A DNA stretch of 12,276 bases, taken from DATKWV01 sp035529405. GTDB lineage: Bacteria; Planctomycetota; Phycisphaerae; Sedimentisphaerales; Anaerobacaceae. The notes beneath the pieces are model-generated. The model was not told where the DNA came from, did not search any database, and saw nothing but the letters and a program-made list of their open reading frames with translations. Location: the NCBI GenBank assembly GCA_035529405.1, contig DATKWV010000160.1, forward strand, positions 1-12,276, read 5' to 3'. Both the position numbers and the translations under genes were made by a program. How positions within the stretch are numbered: position 1 is the stretch's first letter; every line of letters starts with the position of its first letter. Below are positions 5,679-12,276 of this stretch, one piece after another.

Positions 5679-6734
5679 TCATTCCCATCCGTATTCGCCA
5701 TGGTCCATGGTATCTTTCCACAGCTCAAGATTCTTCAGATACACGCTTGTGCCCCTTGCAACAGCACAGAGAGGGTCATCGACCCTTATAACCTTCAGGC
5801 CGGTGGCATTTGCCAGGATGGTATCAATACCCCGCAGCAAAGAGCCGCCGCCGCAGATGTGTATTCCATTGTCGATTAAGTCGGCGGCCAGCTCAGGCTC
5901 TGCCTTTTCGAGAGTTCTGGTAACGGCATTAATAATGGCAGCGATCGGCTCACGAAGGGCTTCGCGTATCTCTTCGCTGGTAATAACAATTTTTCTGGGC
6001 AGCCCGGAAATAGTATCCCTGCCGGCAACCTCCATAGTCAGTTCCTCTTCCAGCGGCGCCGCAGAGCCGATTTGTATCTTGACTTTTTCGGCGCGTGCTT
6101 CTCCGATAAGCAGGTTGTATGTCCTCTTGAGATGATTAATGGCGGCCTCGTCCATATCATCGCCTCCGACGCGGACACTTTCACAGGTGGCGATGTCAGC
6201 CAGACTCATAATGGCAACTTCGGTGGTTCCGCCGCCAATGTCAACTATCATCGAAGCGGTCGGGTCGGTAATGGGCAGTCCCGCCCCGATGCCGGCTGCC
6301 ATAGGTTCGTCAACGAGGTAAACCTTGCGGGCACCGGCGCGTTCGGCGCTGTCGATAACAGCCCTGCGTTCGACGGCGGTTATTCCGCTGGGCACGGCAA
6401 TAACCACACGGGGCCTGACAAGGCCGGTGCGGTTGTGCACTTTGCGGATAAAATAGCTCAGCATCGCCTCGGTTATTTCAAAATCACTGATAACGCCGTC
6501 CTTCAGCGGTCTTATAGCGGAGATGGAACCGGGGGTCTTGCCCAGCATTTCGCGTGCAACAAGGCCCACAGCCTGGCCGTTGTTGAGCACGATATTGGTT
6601 CCTTTTCTGACGGCAACTACGGAAGGCTCGTTAAGAACAATCCCCTTATCGCGGACACAAACCAGCGTGCTGCAGGTACCAAGGTCGATACCCATGTCCA
6701 TGCTAAACCAGCCTAAGATAGTGTCCAGCAGCAC
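5679..6734 (-). CDS. mreB: Rod-shape-determining actin homologue MreB
   Basis: MreB polymerises on the inner face of the cytoplasmic membrane and directs lateral wall synthesis. The 351-residue product has the actin-fold signatures in order: DMGIDLGTCSTLVCV (phosphate 1, 13-27), IRPLKDGVISDF (74-85), MIVDIGGGTTEVAIMS (phosphate 2, 162-177) and GIHICGGGSLLRGI (adenosine, 290-303). The length equals the family norm. I chose the GTG at 6732-6734. AGAAGGG lies eight bases upstream, and the resulting N-terminus, MLLDTILGWFS, is an amphipathic membrane-binding helix. A perfect -35 and a good -10 (6765-6792) would start the transcript near 6758, so a TTG start at 6776 would lie outside the message. 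It heads mreB-mreC-mreD-mrdA. Confidence 0.96.
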   Translation of the reverse strand: MLLDTILGWFSMDMGIDLGTCSTLVCVRDKGIVLNEPSVVAVRKGTNIVLNNGQAVGLVAREMLGKTPGSISAIRPLKDGVISDFEITEAMLSYFIRKVHNRTGLVRPRVVIAVPSGITAVERRAVIDSAERAGARKVYLVDEPMAAGIGAGLPITDPTASMIVDIGGGTTEVAIMSLADIATCESVRVGGDDMDEAAINHLKRTYNLLIGEARAEKVKIQIGSAAPLEEELTMEVAGRDTISGLPRKIVITSEEIREALREPIAAIINAVTRTLEKAEPELAADLIDNGIHICGGGSLLRGIDTILANATGLKVIRVDDPLCAVARGTSVYLKNLELWKDTMDHGEYGWE

Positions 6735-6764
6735 TGTCGAATCCCTTCTGAAAGTTTTTAACTG

Positions 6765-6792
6765 ACTATATAACAAAAACCGAAATTGTCAA
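6765..6792 (-). promoter_or_regulatory. Strong sigma70-type promoter for mreB
   Basis: On the minus strand TTGACA (6787-6792, full consensus) and TATAGT (6765-6770, five of six) are separated by 16 bases. The predicted start near 6758 leaves about 24 bases before the GTG of mreB, with AGAAGGG (6743-6749) in the leader. It lies just after the stop of the 52-aa gene, so mreBCD-mrdA can be expressed independently of the upstream genes. Confidence 0.65.
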
Positions 6793-6802
6793 TAGTCAAT
6801 TG

Positions 6803-6961
6803 CTAAGGTATCTTAAAAAAGGTACCGTACTGGAAATAACACTTACAGGCCACAAAGGCGACTGTGGCCACTACCACCGCCAAGGCCAGGGCCAGCATGG
6901 CAGTATAGATATTATCCATTAAGACAGGTTTTTGAACAGGAATCTGGCCATCAGGACTCAT
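6803..6961 (-). CDS. 52-aa single-pass membrane protein between the coiled-coil gene and mreB
   Basis: An ATG at 6959-6961 has GAGGT six bases upstream (6968-6972) and opens 52 codons to a TAG at 6803-6805. The first 20 or so residues are hydrophilic and proline-containing (SPDGQIPVQKPVLMDN). Next comes one strongly hydrophobic segment of Ala, Val and Leu (about 20-40, MLALALAVVVATVAFVA) that can span the membrane. The protein ends in CKCYFQYGTFFKIP. The CKC pair at the membrane edge is notable. It lies 77 bases after the coiled-coil gene and just before the mreB promoter, all on one strand. I infer a small membrane protein that may associate with the elongasome or the coiled-coil protein. 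I know of no named family, and it is easily missed because of its size. Confidence 0.65.
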   Translation of the reverse strand: MSPDGQIPVQKPVLMDNIYTAMLALALAVVVATVAFVACKCYFQYGTFFKIP

Positions 6962-7038
6962 ATATCGACCTCAAAAGTCATAATTTCAGACAAGTTCGCG
7001 TACGCAGCGGCCTATTTTCTCCGGGATTAACGAATCGG

Positions 7039-7911
7039 CTAAAAGTTCGTGGCGGCGTTATCACCGACCTTGGGCTGCTGCTGGATAAGGTCGAGCACGC
7101 CGACTGCTTCTTCGGTATCAGTATCGAGGATGAGAATATCGCAAATAAACTCATCGCCGCGAGTTACGTGAAATTTCATACCCTCCTTTACACCATCGGC
7201 AGAACCGATGGATATACTGGCCATAGAGTGCTTCATATCCACAGCGGTTACCAGGGCCTTGAGACTGATATCTGTCGGCGGCGGCAGGGCCATTCGCGGC
7301 ACATCGGTTCTGCGTGTTACCGTCACAGGCTCGGCAGCAAATTTACCCATCGGCTGCAGATACTGGTCCAGCCTGGTCTGCAACTGTGTTTTCTGCTCGA
7401 TAAGCTGCTTTTTCTCAGCCTCGAGGTTTTCGATTACGGCCATTTTCTCAATCAAGACGGCAGAAGTTTCCTTCAGTTCCTTTTCCTGTTTAATCTGGTC
7501 GGCACGAACCTGCTTTAGTTTTTCCAGAGTATCCTGCAGCAGCTGGCCCTGCTTATCGTTTGTTTCGTAAAAGTCCTTGGTAATGCTCGTCCAATCGTTA
7601 ACTTTCTGCAGCAGAGCAGCCTTTTCCCTTTCAGCGTTGGCTAAGTTCGCCTGCAGGGTTTCGACTTCGGCCTGCAGCGAAGCAATTTTTCCGTTGAGCC
7701 TGTCCTCAGTCTGTTGATACCTGGTGTTCTGCTGATTAAACTGTTGCTGCAGGTCCTTTAGTTTTTGTGATTCGGTGCGCAGCTTGCCGGCAGCATCTTG
7801 TTCTTTTTCTCTGAAGTTGTCGGCGTTGGCGACGTAAGTAACAACAACAGCACAAAGGGCAATGGTGGATATTGTCAATAAGACTATCAGAATCTTTGTA
7901 AGTGTACTCAA
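7039..7911 (-). CDS. Membrane-anchored coiled-coil protein with an MreC-like C-terminal beta domain
   Basis: The 290-residue product has one membrane segment near the N-terminus (about 6-28). A long Gln/Glu/Lys/Leu-rich coiled coil follows (about 33-185), then a Pro-rich hinge (205-213, MALPPPT). The C-terminal domain (about 215-286) reads ISLKALVTAVDMKHSMASIS, then IGSADGVKEGMKFHV and GDEFICDILILD. That layout (anchor, coiled coil, beta domain with a G.DDG...G motif) is that of MreC, whose own motif here is GVDDGLAAGQFVL. Several planctomycete proteins share this style from memory, but the function is not established. The start is TTG at 7909-7911, fixed by AAAGGAG six bases upstream; no ATG fits. 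It has its own promoter (8000-8028) and precedes the 52-aa membrane gene and mreB. I infer an envelope scaffold linked to wall growth. Confidence 0.75.
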   Translation of the reverse strand: MSTLTKILIVLLTISTIALCAVVVTYVANADNFREKEQDAAGKLRTESQKLKDLQQQFNQQNTRYQQTEDRLNGKIASLQAEVETLQANLANAEREKAALLQKVNDWTSITKDFYETNDKQGQLLQDTLEKLKQVRADQIKQEKELKETSAVLIEKMAVIENLEAEKKQLIEQKTQLQTRLDQYLQPMGKFAAEPVTVTRRTDVPRMALPPPTDISLKALVTAVDMKHSMASISIGSADGVKEGMKFHVTRGDEFICDILILDTDTEEAVGVLDLIQQQPKVGDNAATNF

Positions 7912-7934
7912 AACAAGCTCCTTTCGTTGAAATA

Positions 7935-7962
7935 GACCCCGCCCGCATTTTGGGGGTGAGTC
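7935..7962 (-). promoter_or_regulatory. GC-rich hairpin in the leader of the coiled-coil gene
   Basis: On the minus strand GACTCACCCCC and GGGCGGGGTC, separated by a short A/T-rich loop, can pair imperfectly. The hairpin lies between the predicted transcript start (about 7993) and the AAAGGAG at 7918-7924, ending ten bases before it. It could affect translation or message stability. No ligand-binding consensus is recognised. Confidence 0.3.
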
Positions 7963-7977
7963 TTAAATTACATGGCT

Positions 7978-8028
7978 ATTATAACGCTCCTACAAGACAA
8001 TTTTACCGTTTAACGGGGTGCAGGTCAA
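7978..8028 (-). promoter_or_regulatory. Sigma70-type promoter upstream of the coiled-coil/mre gene group
   Basis: On the minus strand TTGACC (8023-8028) and TAAAAT (8000-8005) are separated by exactly 17 bases, and each hexamer matches consensus at five of six positions. A perfect TATAAT also occurs at 7978-7983 but has no good -35 partner. Transcription from the first would begin near 7993 and give a leader of about 80 bases before the TTG start. The stretch 8029-8152 between this site and the HEAT gene has no clear terminator. Confidence 0.6.
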
Positions 8029-8152
8029 GTTATTTTTAGCAAATTAGCTTCATAACCGGCCTGCGAAGACAAATACCGTGATAATATAGGAACTTGCCGC
8101 CTGCAAATTAACATAAGTATGCGGCTGTCGCTGCTATGGAGCCAATTACGTA

Positions 8153-9178
8153 TCATGGCGTTCGAGCGGGCATTGACGCGATTTTCACCTGAAAAACGGC
8201 CTTTGCAGCGGCAATACGCACGAGTTTGGAGCGGTCTTTTAACAGCCGGGGCAGAAAGGCAGTAAGTTCCGGTGTTCGGATTTGACCTATGGCCAGTGCC
8301 GTTAAGACATTAACGCGCTCGCGGTCCTCGGCGCTTAGTTGTACCGCAACATTTTCTCCGAAGACATCCAAAACCTGCTGCCGACCTGCCAAGGAGCCGA
8401 GCATGCCCAGTTGTTCTGCGGCAGCTAAGCGGACCTCCAGAATATCGTCATCCAGCATAGTAACCAGGGCATCAGCAGCTTTCGCCGTGCCCAGCGCACC
8501 CATGGCCTTTACACCCATGGTCCTGACATCGGCATAGGCACTTATAAGCATAGTCCAGAGTTTGGGATAAATGGTTTCGTCCCCCAGCCCTGCAATAGCC
8601 TCAGCAGCCTGAAAGCCGACCTTGTCAGGGGTATCCCTGTTTCTCATAACCTTATACAAGGACTGCAGGGAATCTTTATCACCAATTCTGCCGAGCAGCA
8701 AGGCGGCATTGGCTCTGACGGTCTGGTCGGTGCTGTTTAACGCCTGTCGCAGAAGACTAATCCTGTGGGCGCTGCCGAGATTTGCCAGGGCATAAGCGGC
8801 AGCCAATCTGGTGTTCTCGTCAGGCACATCGAGCAGTTTCTCAAGTGTGGTTCTCGCAGGATAATACCTCATGTCGCCAACGGCAGAGGCAGCGGCGAAC
8901 CTGACGGGTATGAAATCATCCGTCAGTAAAAGCTGTACAATCGGGGCAAATTCAACCTGCCGGGTATCGGCAACAACTTCAATAGCTTTGACCCTGATTT
9001 GAGGGTCGGAATCGGCTAAAGCACTGCGAATTATTTCAGCAGCCTCGCGTATGAGCCTGTCAGCCGAAACAGGACCCGTGCTGACAGTTCCGCTGCAGCC
9101 GAAAGCAAGAAAAACGGCTGAAATACAATTTAATATAAGCAGGAATTTTTTCAAATTTACACGCCTCATATTATTCAT
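8153..9178 (-). CDS. HEAT-repeat (PBS-lyase type) probable lipoprotein
   Basis: The 341-residue protein begins with a lipoprotein-like signal: basic MRRVNLKKF, a hydrophobic core LLILNCISAVFLAFG and Cys28 (AFGC, an acceptable but not ideal lipobox). From about residue 40 to the end it is built of roughly eight HEAT repeats of about 31 residues. Clear units include DPQIRVKAIEVVAD, IPVRFAAASAVGDM, ENTRLAAAYALANLG, QTVRANAALLLGRIGD, LEVRLAAAEQLGMLG and KLVRIAAAKAVFQV. Such solenoids bind partner proteins, so a scaffold anchored to a membrane in the periplasm is likely. There is no catalytic motif. The ATG at 9176-9178 overlaps the end of lnt by eight bases; an ATG three codons later is also possible. 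Co-transcription with lnt fits a lipidated product. Confidence 0.8.
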   Translation of the reverse strand: MNNMRRVNLKKFLLILNCISAVFLAFGCSGTVSTGPVSADRLIREAAEIIRSALADSDPQIRVKAIEVVADTRQVEFAPIVQLLLTDDFIPVRFAAASAVGDMRYYPARTTLEKLLDVPDENTRLAAAYALANLGSAHRISLLRQALNSTDQTVRANAALLLGRIGDKDSLQSLYKVMRNRDTPDKVGFQAAEAIAGLGDETIYPKLWTMLISAYADVRTMGVKAMGALGTAKAADALVTMLDDDILEVRLAAAEQLGMLGSLAGRQQVLDVFGENVAVQLSAEDRERVNVLTALAIGQIRTPELTAFLPRLLKDRSKLVRIAAAKAVFQVKIASMPARTP

Positions 9179-10865
9179 TGCCGGCCCTGGTTTGTTTTGC
9201 TTTGCCGCTAATTTGCGGTATTATTATGAACAGAAAAACAGCCGCTGCACAGGCAAAATCCAGCCATCTGCCATTTTTACTGAAAAAGGTTACCCTTTTA
9301 TCTATCGGCATTCTATCAACAAACCATCCGGCAACTGCCTGCCGTTCCATAGCCCTGCCGGGCAGGTCGCCGGCTAAAAAACCGTCACGAATACGGCCAA
9401 CGGTATCAATCAAACAGCTTATGCCGGTGTTGACGCTGCGCAGGACGGCAAGCCTGTTTTCGACTGCCCTGAAAACACATACAGCGGTGTGCTGAGCAAG
9501 CTCGGTGGCAGGTTTGATTTTTCCATTGTCAAATCGCACGAACCAGCCGTCATTGCTTATGTTTACAAGCCAGTGCAGCCGTTTGTTTTTGTCGGGGCCC
9601 AGAGCAAGTTTTGCTGCAATAACAGGAACGGTGTCCTCGTAACATATCATTACGCCGAATTTGTATGTGCGGCTGGGGTCGGGTGGGACGTTCGCGACCT
9701 CGAAGACCGTGTATTCGGTACCGTAATCGAGGGAATAATCATAATTATACGGTGTAAACTTCATAAGCACTTCGTACAGGCCGGGAAACGTTTTTTTAAA
9801 CGGGACCACTTCACCAAAGGGCACAAGATGAATTTTATTGTATTGTTTCGGCATCTGGTGTCCCTGTGGGCCGTAAAGAAAAGCTGAGTTATACCTCGAG
9901 GCCAAATCGACAGTGTCATCGGGATTTATCCGCAGTGTGCCGCCGTAGGCACCGGCAAGTATGAAGGCCGTATCCTTTGCATGGTCACTGAGCAGCCTGT
10001 CAAAGACTTTGTAGCTGTGGCTGGTATCCAGCAGCATCAATACCCTCTGGTCGAGGATTGCCTGCACCATTGTCTCGGGCCAGACAATCAGGCTGGCGCC
10101 GGCGTTTGCACAGGCATTGCTTTTTTCCAGCAGCTGCTGAAAAATCTGGTCGCCGGCCTGGAACGACCTCTTGACAGACTGCGGGACATTGGACTGTACG
10201 GCGGCTACGGTGGGGCCTGGTTCGATGAATTCGTCGGTTTGGCCTATCCTCCATCGGCCGTACGCAACGGCGGCCAGGACCGCGGCAGCAACGCAGGCGG
10301 TTTTCAACAACGGTGCGACCTTGAAAATTCTTTTTTGCGCGGCGGCAATTATAAGTTCGGCAATCAATGCGTTGACCATTGCAATCAGAAAAGACAGACC
10401 CGCGGCACCAGATATGTCGGCGATTTGAATCAGGGATATATTGGCGTATTGACTGTGCGCGAGGAATCGCCAGAAAAAACCGCCGAGGAAAAGGCCCTGC
10501 AGATTTTCAACAACAACAACCAATACGGGCACAGCCAGCAGAAAAGGAATACCGCGATTTGCGCAGTATCTCAGCAGCAGCAGTAATAGCGGCCAAAGCA
10601 AGGCCGTGTACAGGCAAAAGGCCAGCCAGCCGGCTGTGGTAACGGGCGCTATCCAGTAAAGATTGCCCAGCCAGTAACAGGCTGAAACAACGTAGGCGAT
10701 AATTACCAGATGCCGGGTTTTTATCGGTGATGAGGATATAAGGATAAAGGGCACCATCGCCACCCACGCCAAAGCAGCCCAGCCAAAAGGCGGCTGAATG
10801 GCTGTCAGCATTAAGGCGCTTGCTGCAAAAGCGAGAACCGCAAACAAAATATTATTGACTTTCAA
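9171..10865 (-). CDS. lnt: Apolipoprotein N-acyltransferase
   Basis: Lnt transfers the third acyl chain to the N-terminal cysteine of lipoproteins in the inner membrane, the last maturation step. The 564-residue protein has five to six membrane segments in the first 205 residues (including WPLLLLLLRY and GIPFLLAVPVLVVVVE). A periplasmic nitrilase-like domain (about 215-520) follows, and the protein closes with a final membrane segment (about 535-551). The catalytic triad is in place: Glu264 in VWPETMVQA, Lys344 in YNKIHLVPFGE, and Cys408 in GVMICYEDTVP. NISNDGWF (435-442) and AVENRLAVLRSVNTG (467-481) are also typical. The TTG at 10863-10865 is the best start, with AAGGGG ten bases upstream, inside the last codons of the methyltransferase (14-base overlap). 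It is slightly longer than the E. coli enzyme. Confidence 0.93.
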   Translation of the reverse strand: MKVNNILFAVLAFAASALMLTAIQPPFGWAALAWVAMVPFILISSSPIKTRHLVIIAYVVSACYWLGNLYWIAPVTTAGWLAFCLYTALLWPLLLLLLRYCANRGIPFLLAVPVLVVVVENLQGLFLGGFFWRFLAHSQYANISLIQIADISGAAGLSFLIAMVNALIAELIIAAAQKRIFKVAPLLKTACVAAAVLAAVAYGRWRIGQTDEFIEPGPTVAAVQSNVPQSVKRSFQAGDQIFQQLLEKSNACANAGASLIVWPETMVQAILDQRVLMLLDTSHSYKVFDRLLSDHAKDTAFILAGAYGGTLRINPDDTVDLASRYNSAFLYGPQGHQMPKQYNKIHLVPFGEVVPFKKTFPGLYEVLMKFTPYNYDYSLDYGTEYTVFEVANVPPDPSRTYKFGVMICYEDTVPVIAAKLALGPDKNKRLHWLVNISNDGWFVRFDNGKIKPATELAQHTAVCVFRAVENRLAVLRSVNTGISCLIDTVGRIRDGFLAGDLPGRAMERQAVAGWFVDRMPIDKRVTFFSKNGRWLDFACAAAVFLFIIIPQISGKAKQTRAGNE

Positions 10866-11880
10866 CTAAACTCGACCCCTTGGAATGGATAACCTTTGCC
10901 CGCAGCGGCCCCAATTTACCACTTTTCTGTATCTTAATCAAACGTTCGATTACGTCGTCGCAGGAATAGTGATTTTGGCCGTTTGAGATGCGCGAGTTGA
11001 ATTTTTCCGTAAACAACCCCAGCAGATAAGAGCTTTGCTGCAGTCCTTCAGCAGAAACTTTGTTTTCGTGATAAAGGCATTTAAGCTCTGCGTCTGCGTG
11101 GCGACTCCATCTTCCCGGCCCTGCATCCACAATCGGTAAATTGTTAAACTGCCTGATTCTTTTGCGGGACTGGTCGGCGTACTCGGGTGAAATTTCGATG
11201 CCGGTATATTCTCTCTTCAATTTAGCGGCAACAATAGCAGTTGTGCCCGAGCCGCTGAAAGGGTCAAGTACCCAATCCCCGGCATTCGAGCTGACCCTTA
11301 TAATCCGTGCCAGCAGGCCTTCGGGCATCTGACAGGGAAAGCCGGTCCGCTCATCAAACGTGCCGCATACACGGGGGTATTCATCCCAGACATCATCGGG
11401 CAATTTGCCGTCAGGGTTTGCACGCTTATCGCTGTAAATTTTCTGCCTGTCGGATATGACGCGGGTGGTTGCATCGGCATCAAAAGTGAAGATGTCCTTG
11501 TCTTTTACAAAGTACAATATGTGGGTATGGGAGCGGGCGAATTTCTTTTTCATCTGCTGGCCGAAGGTGTAATGCCATATAAGCCAGTTTCGCATAAAAA
11601 GGCCCAGCCCATCGGCGATTATTTTGGTGTTCGCCGCATATTCGTCACCCATTGCGATGTAAAACGACCCGTGCGGTTTCAGTACGTTATAACAGGCACT
11701 CATCCAGCGCCGGGTCCAGGCTACGTAATCATCGCTTTTTTTGTTGTCGTTGTAGCCGTTGTACTTATAGCCGATATTGAAGGGCGGGTCGGCAAAAATA
11801 AGGTCGGCAAAAGGCTCTTTGACACTGCTCAGGATTTTTATGCAGTCGCCGGATATTATCTTGTTGATGAATTTTTGCAT
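10852..11880 (-). CDS. Site-specific DNA methyltransferase (beta-class, N6-adenine or N4-cytosine)
   Basis: The enzyme transfers a methyl group from S-adenosylmethionine to an exocyclic amino group in DNA. The catalytic motif DPPFN (31-35, in LIFADPPFNIGYKYNGY) comes first, and the SAM-binding motif DPFSGSGTTAIVAAK (206-220) comes second. This is the order of the beta class that includes CcrM and HinfI-type enzymes. The region between (about 115-185) is the presumed target-recognition segment. After GIEISPEY a further 100 or so residues (about 245-342) form an extension that resembles nothing I know, and it could help DNA binding. No restriction endonuclease gene is nearby, so it is probably an orphan methylase. 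The start is the ATG at 11878-11880 without a clear Shine-Dalgarno. It overlaps lnt by 14 bases and heads that operon. Confidence 0.9.
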   Translation of the reverse strand: MQKFINKIISGDCIKILSSVKEPFADLIFADPPFNIGYKYNGYNDNKKSDDYVAWTRRWMSACYNVLKPHGSFYIAMGDEYAANTKIIADGLGLFMRNWLIWHYTFGQQMKKKFARSHTHILYFVKDKDIFTFDADATTRVISDRQKIYSDKRANPDGKLPDDVWDEYPRVCGTFDERTGFPCQMPEGLLARIIRVSSNAGDWVLDPFSGSGTTAIVAAKLKREYTGIEISPEYADQSRKRIRQFNNLPIVDAGPGRWSRHADAELKCLYHENKVSAEGLQQSSYLLGLFTEKFNSRISNGQNHYSCDDVIERLIKIQKSGKLGPLRAKVIHSKGSSLVESQ

Positions 11881-12042
11881 TGCGACATAATAAGATACAA
11901 AGAGGGAAAAGTAAAACCCAAAAATTGGTCGTGCAAGAGTTTTATAAGTTTAGAAACTAAAAGCAATGTCTAATAAGCAATGGTTCGGTCTGTTCGTGCA
12001 GGTAAAACCAGCCGGGCCGGTAAGTAAAAAAGGAAATTGACG
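11881..12042. promoter_or_regulatory. Divergent intergenic region between the methyltransferase and fucosidase genes
   Basis: Both flanking genes are transcribed away from this A/T-rich stretch, so it must hold promoters in both directions. Plus-strand TATAAG at 11943-11948 could serve as a -10 for the fucosidase, but no good -35 partner is seen. Minus-strand TTGCAC (11931-11936) is 17 bases from TACTTT, a weak pair for the methyltransferase. The fucosidase ribosome binding site AAGGA ends about eight bases before its ATG. Confidence 0.4.
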
Positions 12043-12276
12043 ATGATAAGAAAAGGTATCTTTGTGATTGTGCTTGCCGTTATTGCGGCACAGACGCTGT
12101 CGGTGCGGGGTGAAGATGCGTGCGGCCGAAACGAGCTGCCTGCTGAAACCAAACACCAGCGAGATGCAAGGATGCGGTGGTGGCGAGATGCGCGCTTCGG
12201 GATGTTCATTCACTGGGGCGCCTACGCAATTCCGGCGGGAACCTACAAGGGCAAACGCATAGACGGCCTCGGGGAG
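12043..12276 (+). CDS. Exported GH29 alpha-L-fucosidase, N-terminal part (partial)
   Basis: GH29 enzymes remove alpha-linked L-fucose from glycans such as algal fucoidans or mucins. The frame from the ATG at 12043 (AAGGAAA eight bases upstream) stays open for 78 codons to the right edge. It starts with a signal peptide (IRKGIFVIVLAVIAAQTLSV, then RGED). The very typical GH29 N-terminal motif follows: RMRWWRDARFGMFIHWGAYA and IPAGTYKGKR (about 44-73). In the family this HWG stretch lies in the first strand of the TIM barrel. The catalytic nucleophile would come much later, beyond the window, so activity cannot be judged. The gene is divergent from the methyltransferase and opens a separate transcription unit, suggesting a carbohydrate-degrading locus to the right. 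Confidence 0.88.
   Translation, partial: MIRKGIFVIVLAVIAAQTLSVRGEDACGRNELPAETKHQRDARMRWWRDARFGMFIHWGAYAIPAGTYKGKRIDGLGE

Noticed and set aside
6072..6716. A 214-codon plus-strand open frame
   Set aside because: It is antisense to the conserved core of mreB and has no domain or good ribosome binding site.
9981..10586. A 201-codon plus-strand open frame
   Set aside because: It is antisense to lnt over its catalytic glutamate region and encodes low-complexity Gln/Asn-rich sequence.
11966..12040. A 24-aa frame ending two bases before the fucosidase ATG
   Set aside because: It has no ribosome binding site, and the fucosidase Shine-Dalgarno lies within it. A leader peptide cannot be excluded but nothing positive supports it.

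Overview
The window looks like a chromosomal segment of an uncultured or anaerobic Gram-negative bacterium of the PVC superphylum. A planctomycete of the Phycisphaerae type is my best guess. The guess rests on four things: a complete mreBCD-mrdA wall-elongation set beside coiled-coil and HEAT-repeat proteins of a planctomycete style; a small excisionase-type helix-turn-helix protein of a kind I associate with planctomycetes; an exported GH29 fucosidase, as in polysaccharide degraders; and gene-poor stretches filled with degenerate repeated words. The assignment is inference; no rRNA or other marker gene is present.

Left third (1-2183): the window opens in the last 44 codons of a GT-B-like glycosyltransferase. 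A gene-poor, repeat-rich region follows with three small minus-strand genes: a 54-aa protein and an 88-aa helix-turn-helix protein as a pair, and an unrelated 96-aa orphan. Around them lie arrays of short words (CGAAATCCGAAAC-like, CCACAGAGTTCACAGA-like, ACCAATTAACC-like). At 965-1237 a strongly structured segment has a possible promoter at one end and a U-tract at the other on the minus strand. It is the best candidate for an undescribed RNA.

Middle (2184-8028), all minus strand: a sigma70-like promoter near 8000-8028 precedes a TTG-started membrane-anchored coiled-coil protein whose C-terminal domain resembles the beta-domain motif of MreC. Next come a 52-aa single-pass membrane protein and a second strong promoter, then mreB (GTG start), mreC, mreD and mrdA (PBP2). 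Together these encode the elongasome scaffold and its transpeptidase. RodA, the usual glycosyltransferase partner, is not in the window.

Right third (8153-11880), also minus strand: a DNA adenine/cytosine-N4 methyltransferase, apolipoprotein N-acyltransferase (lnt) and a HEAT-repeat probable lipoprotein form a tight cluster with 14-nt and 8-nt overlaps. Lnt finishes lipoprotein maturation and the HEAT protein is plausibly one of its substrates. After a divergent intergenic region, the plus strand starts an exported GH29 alpha-L-fucosidase that runs off the right edge.
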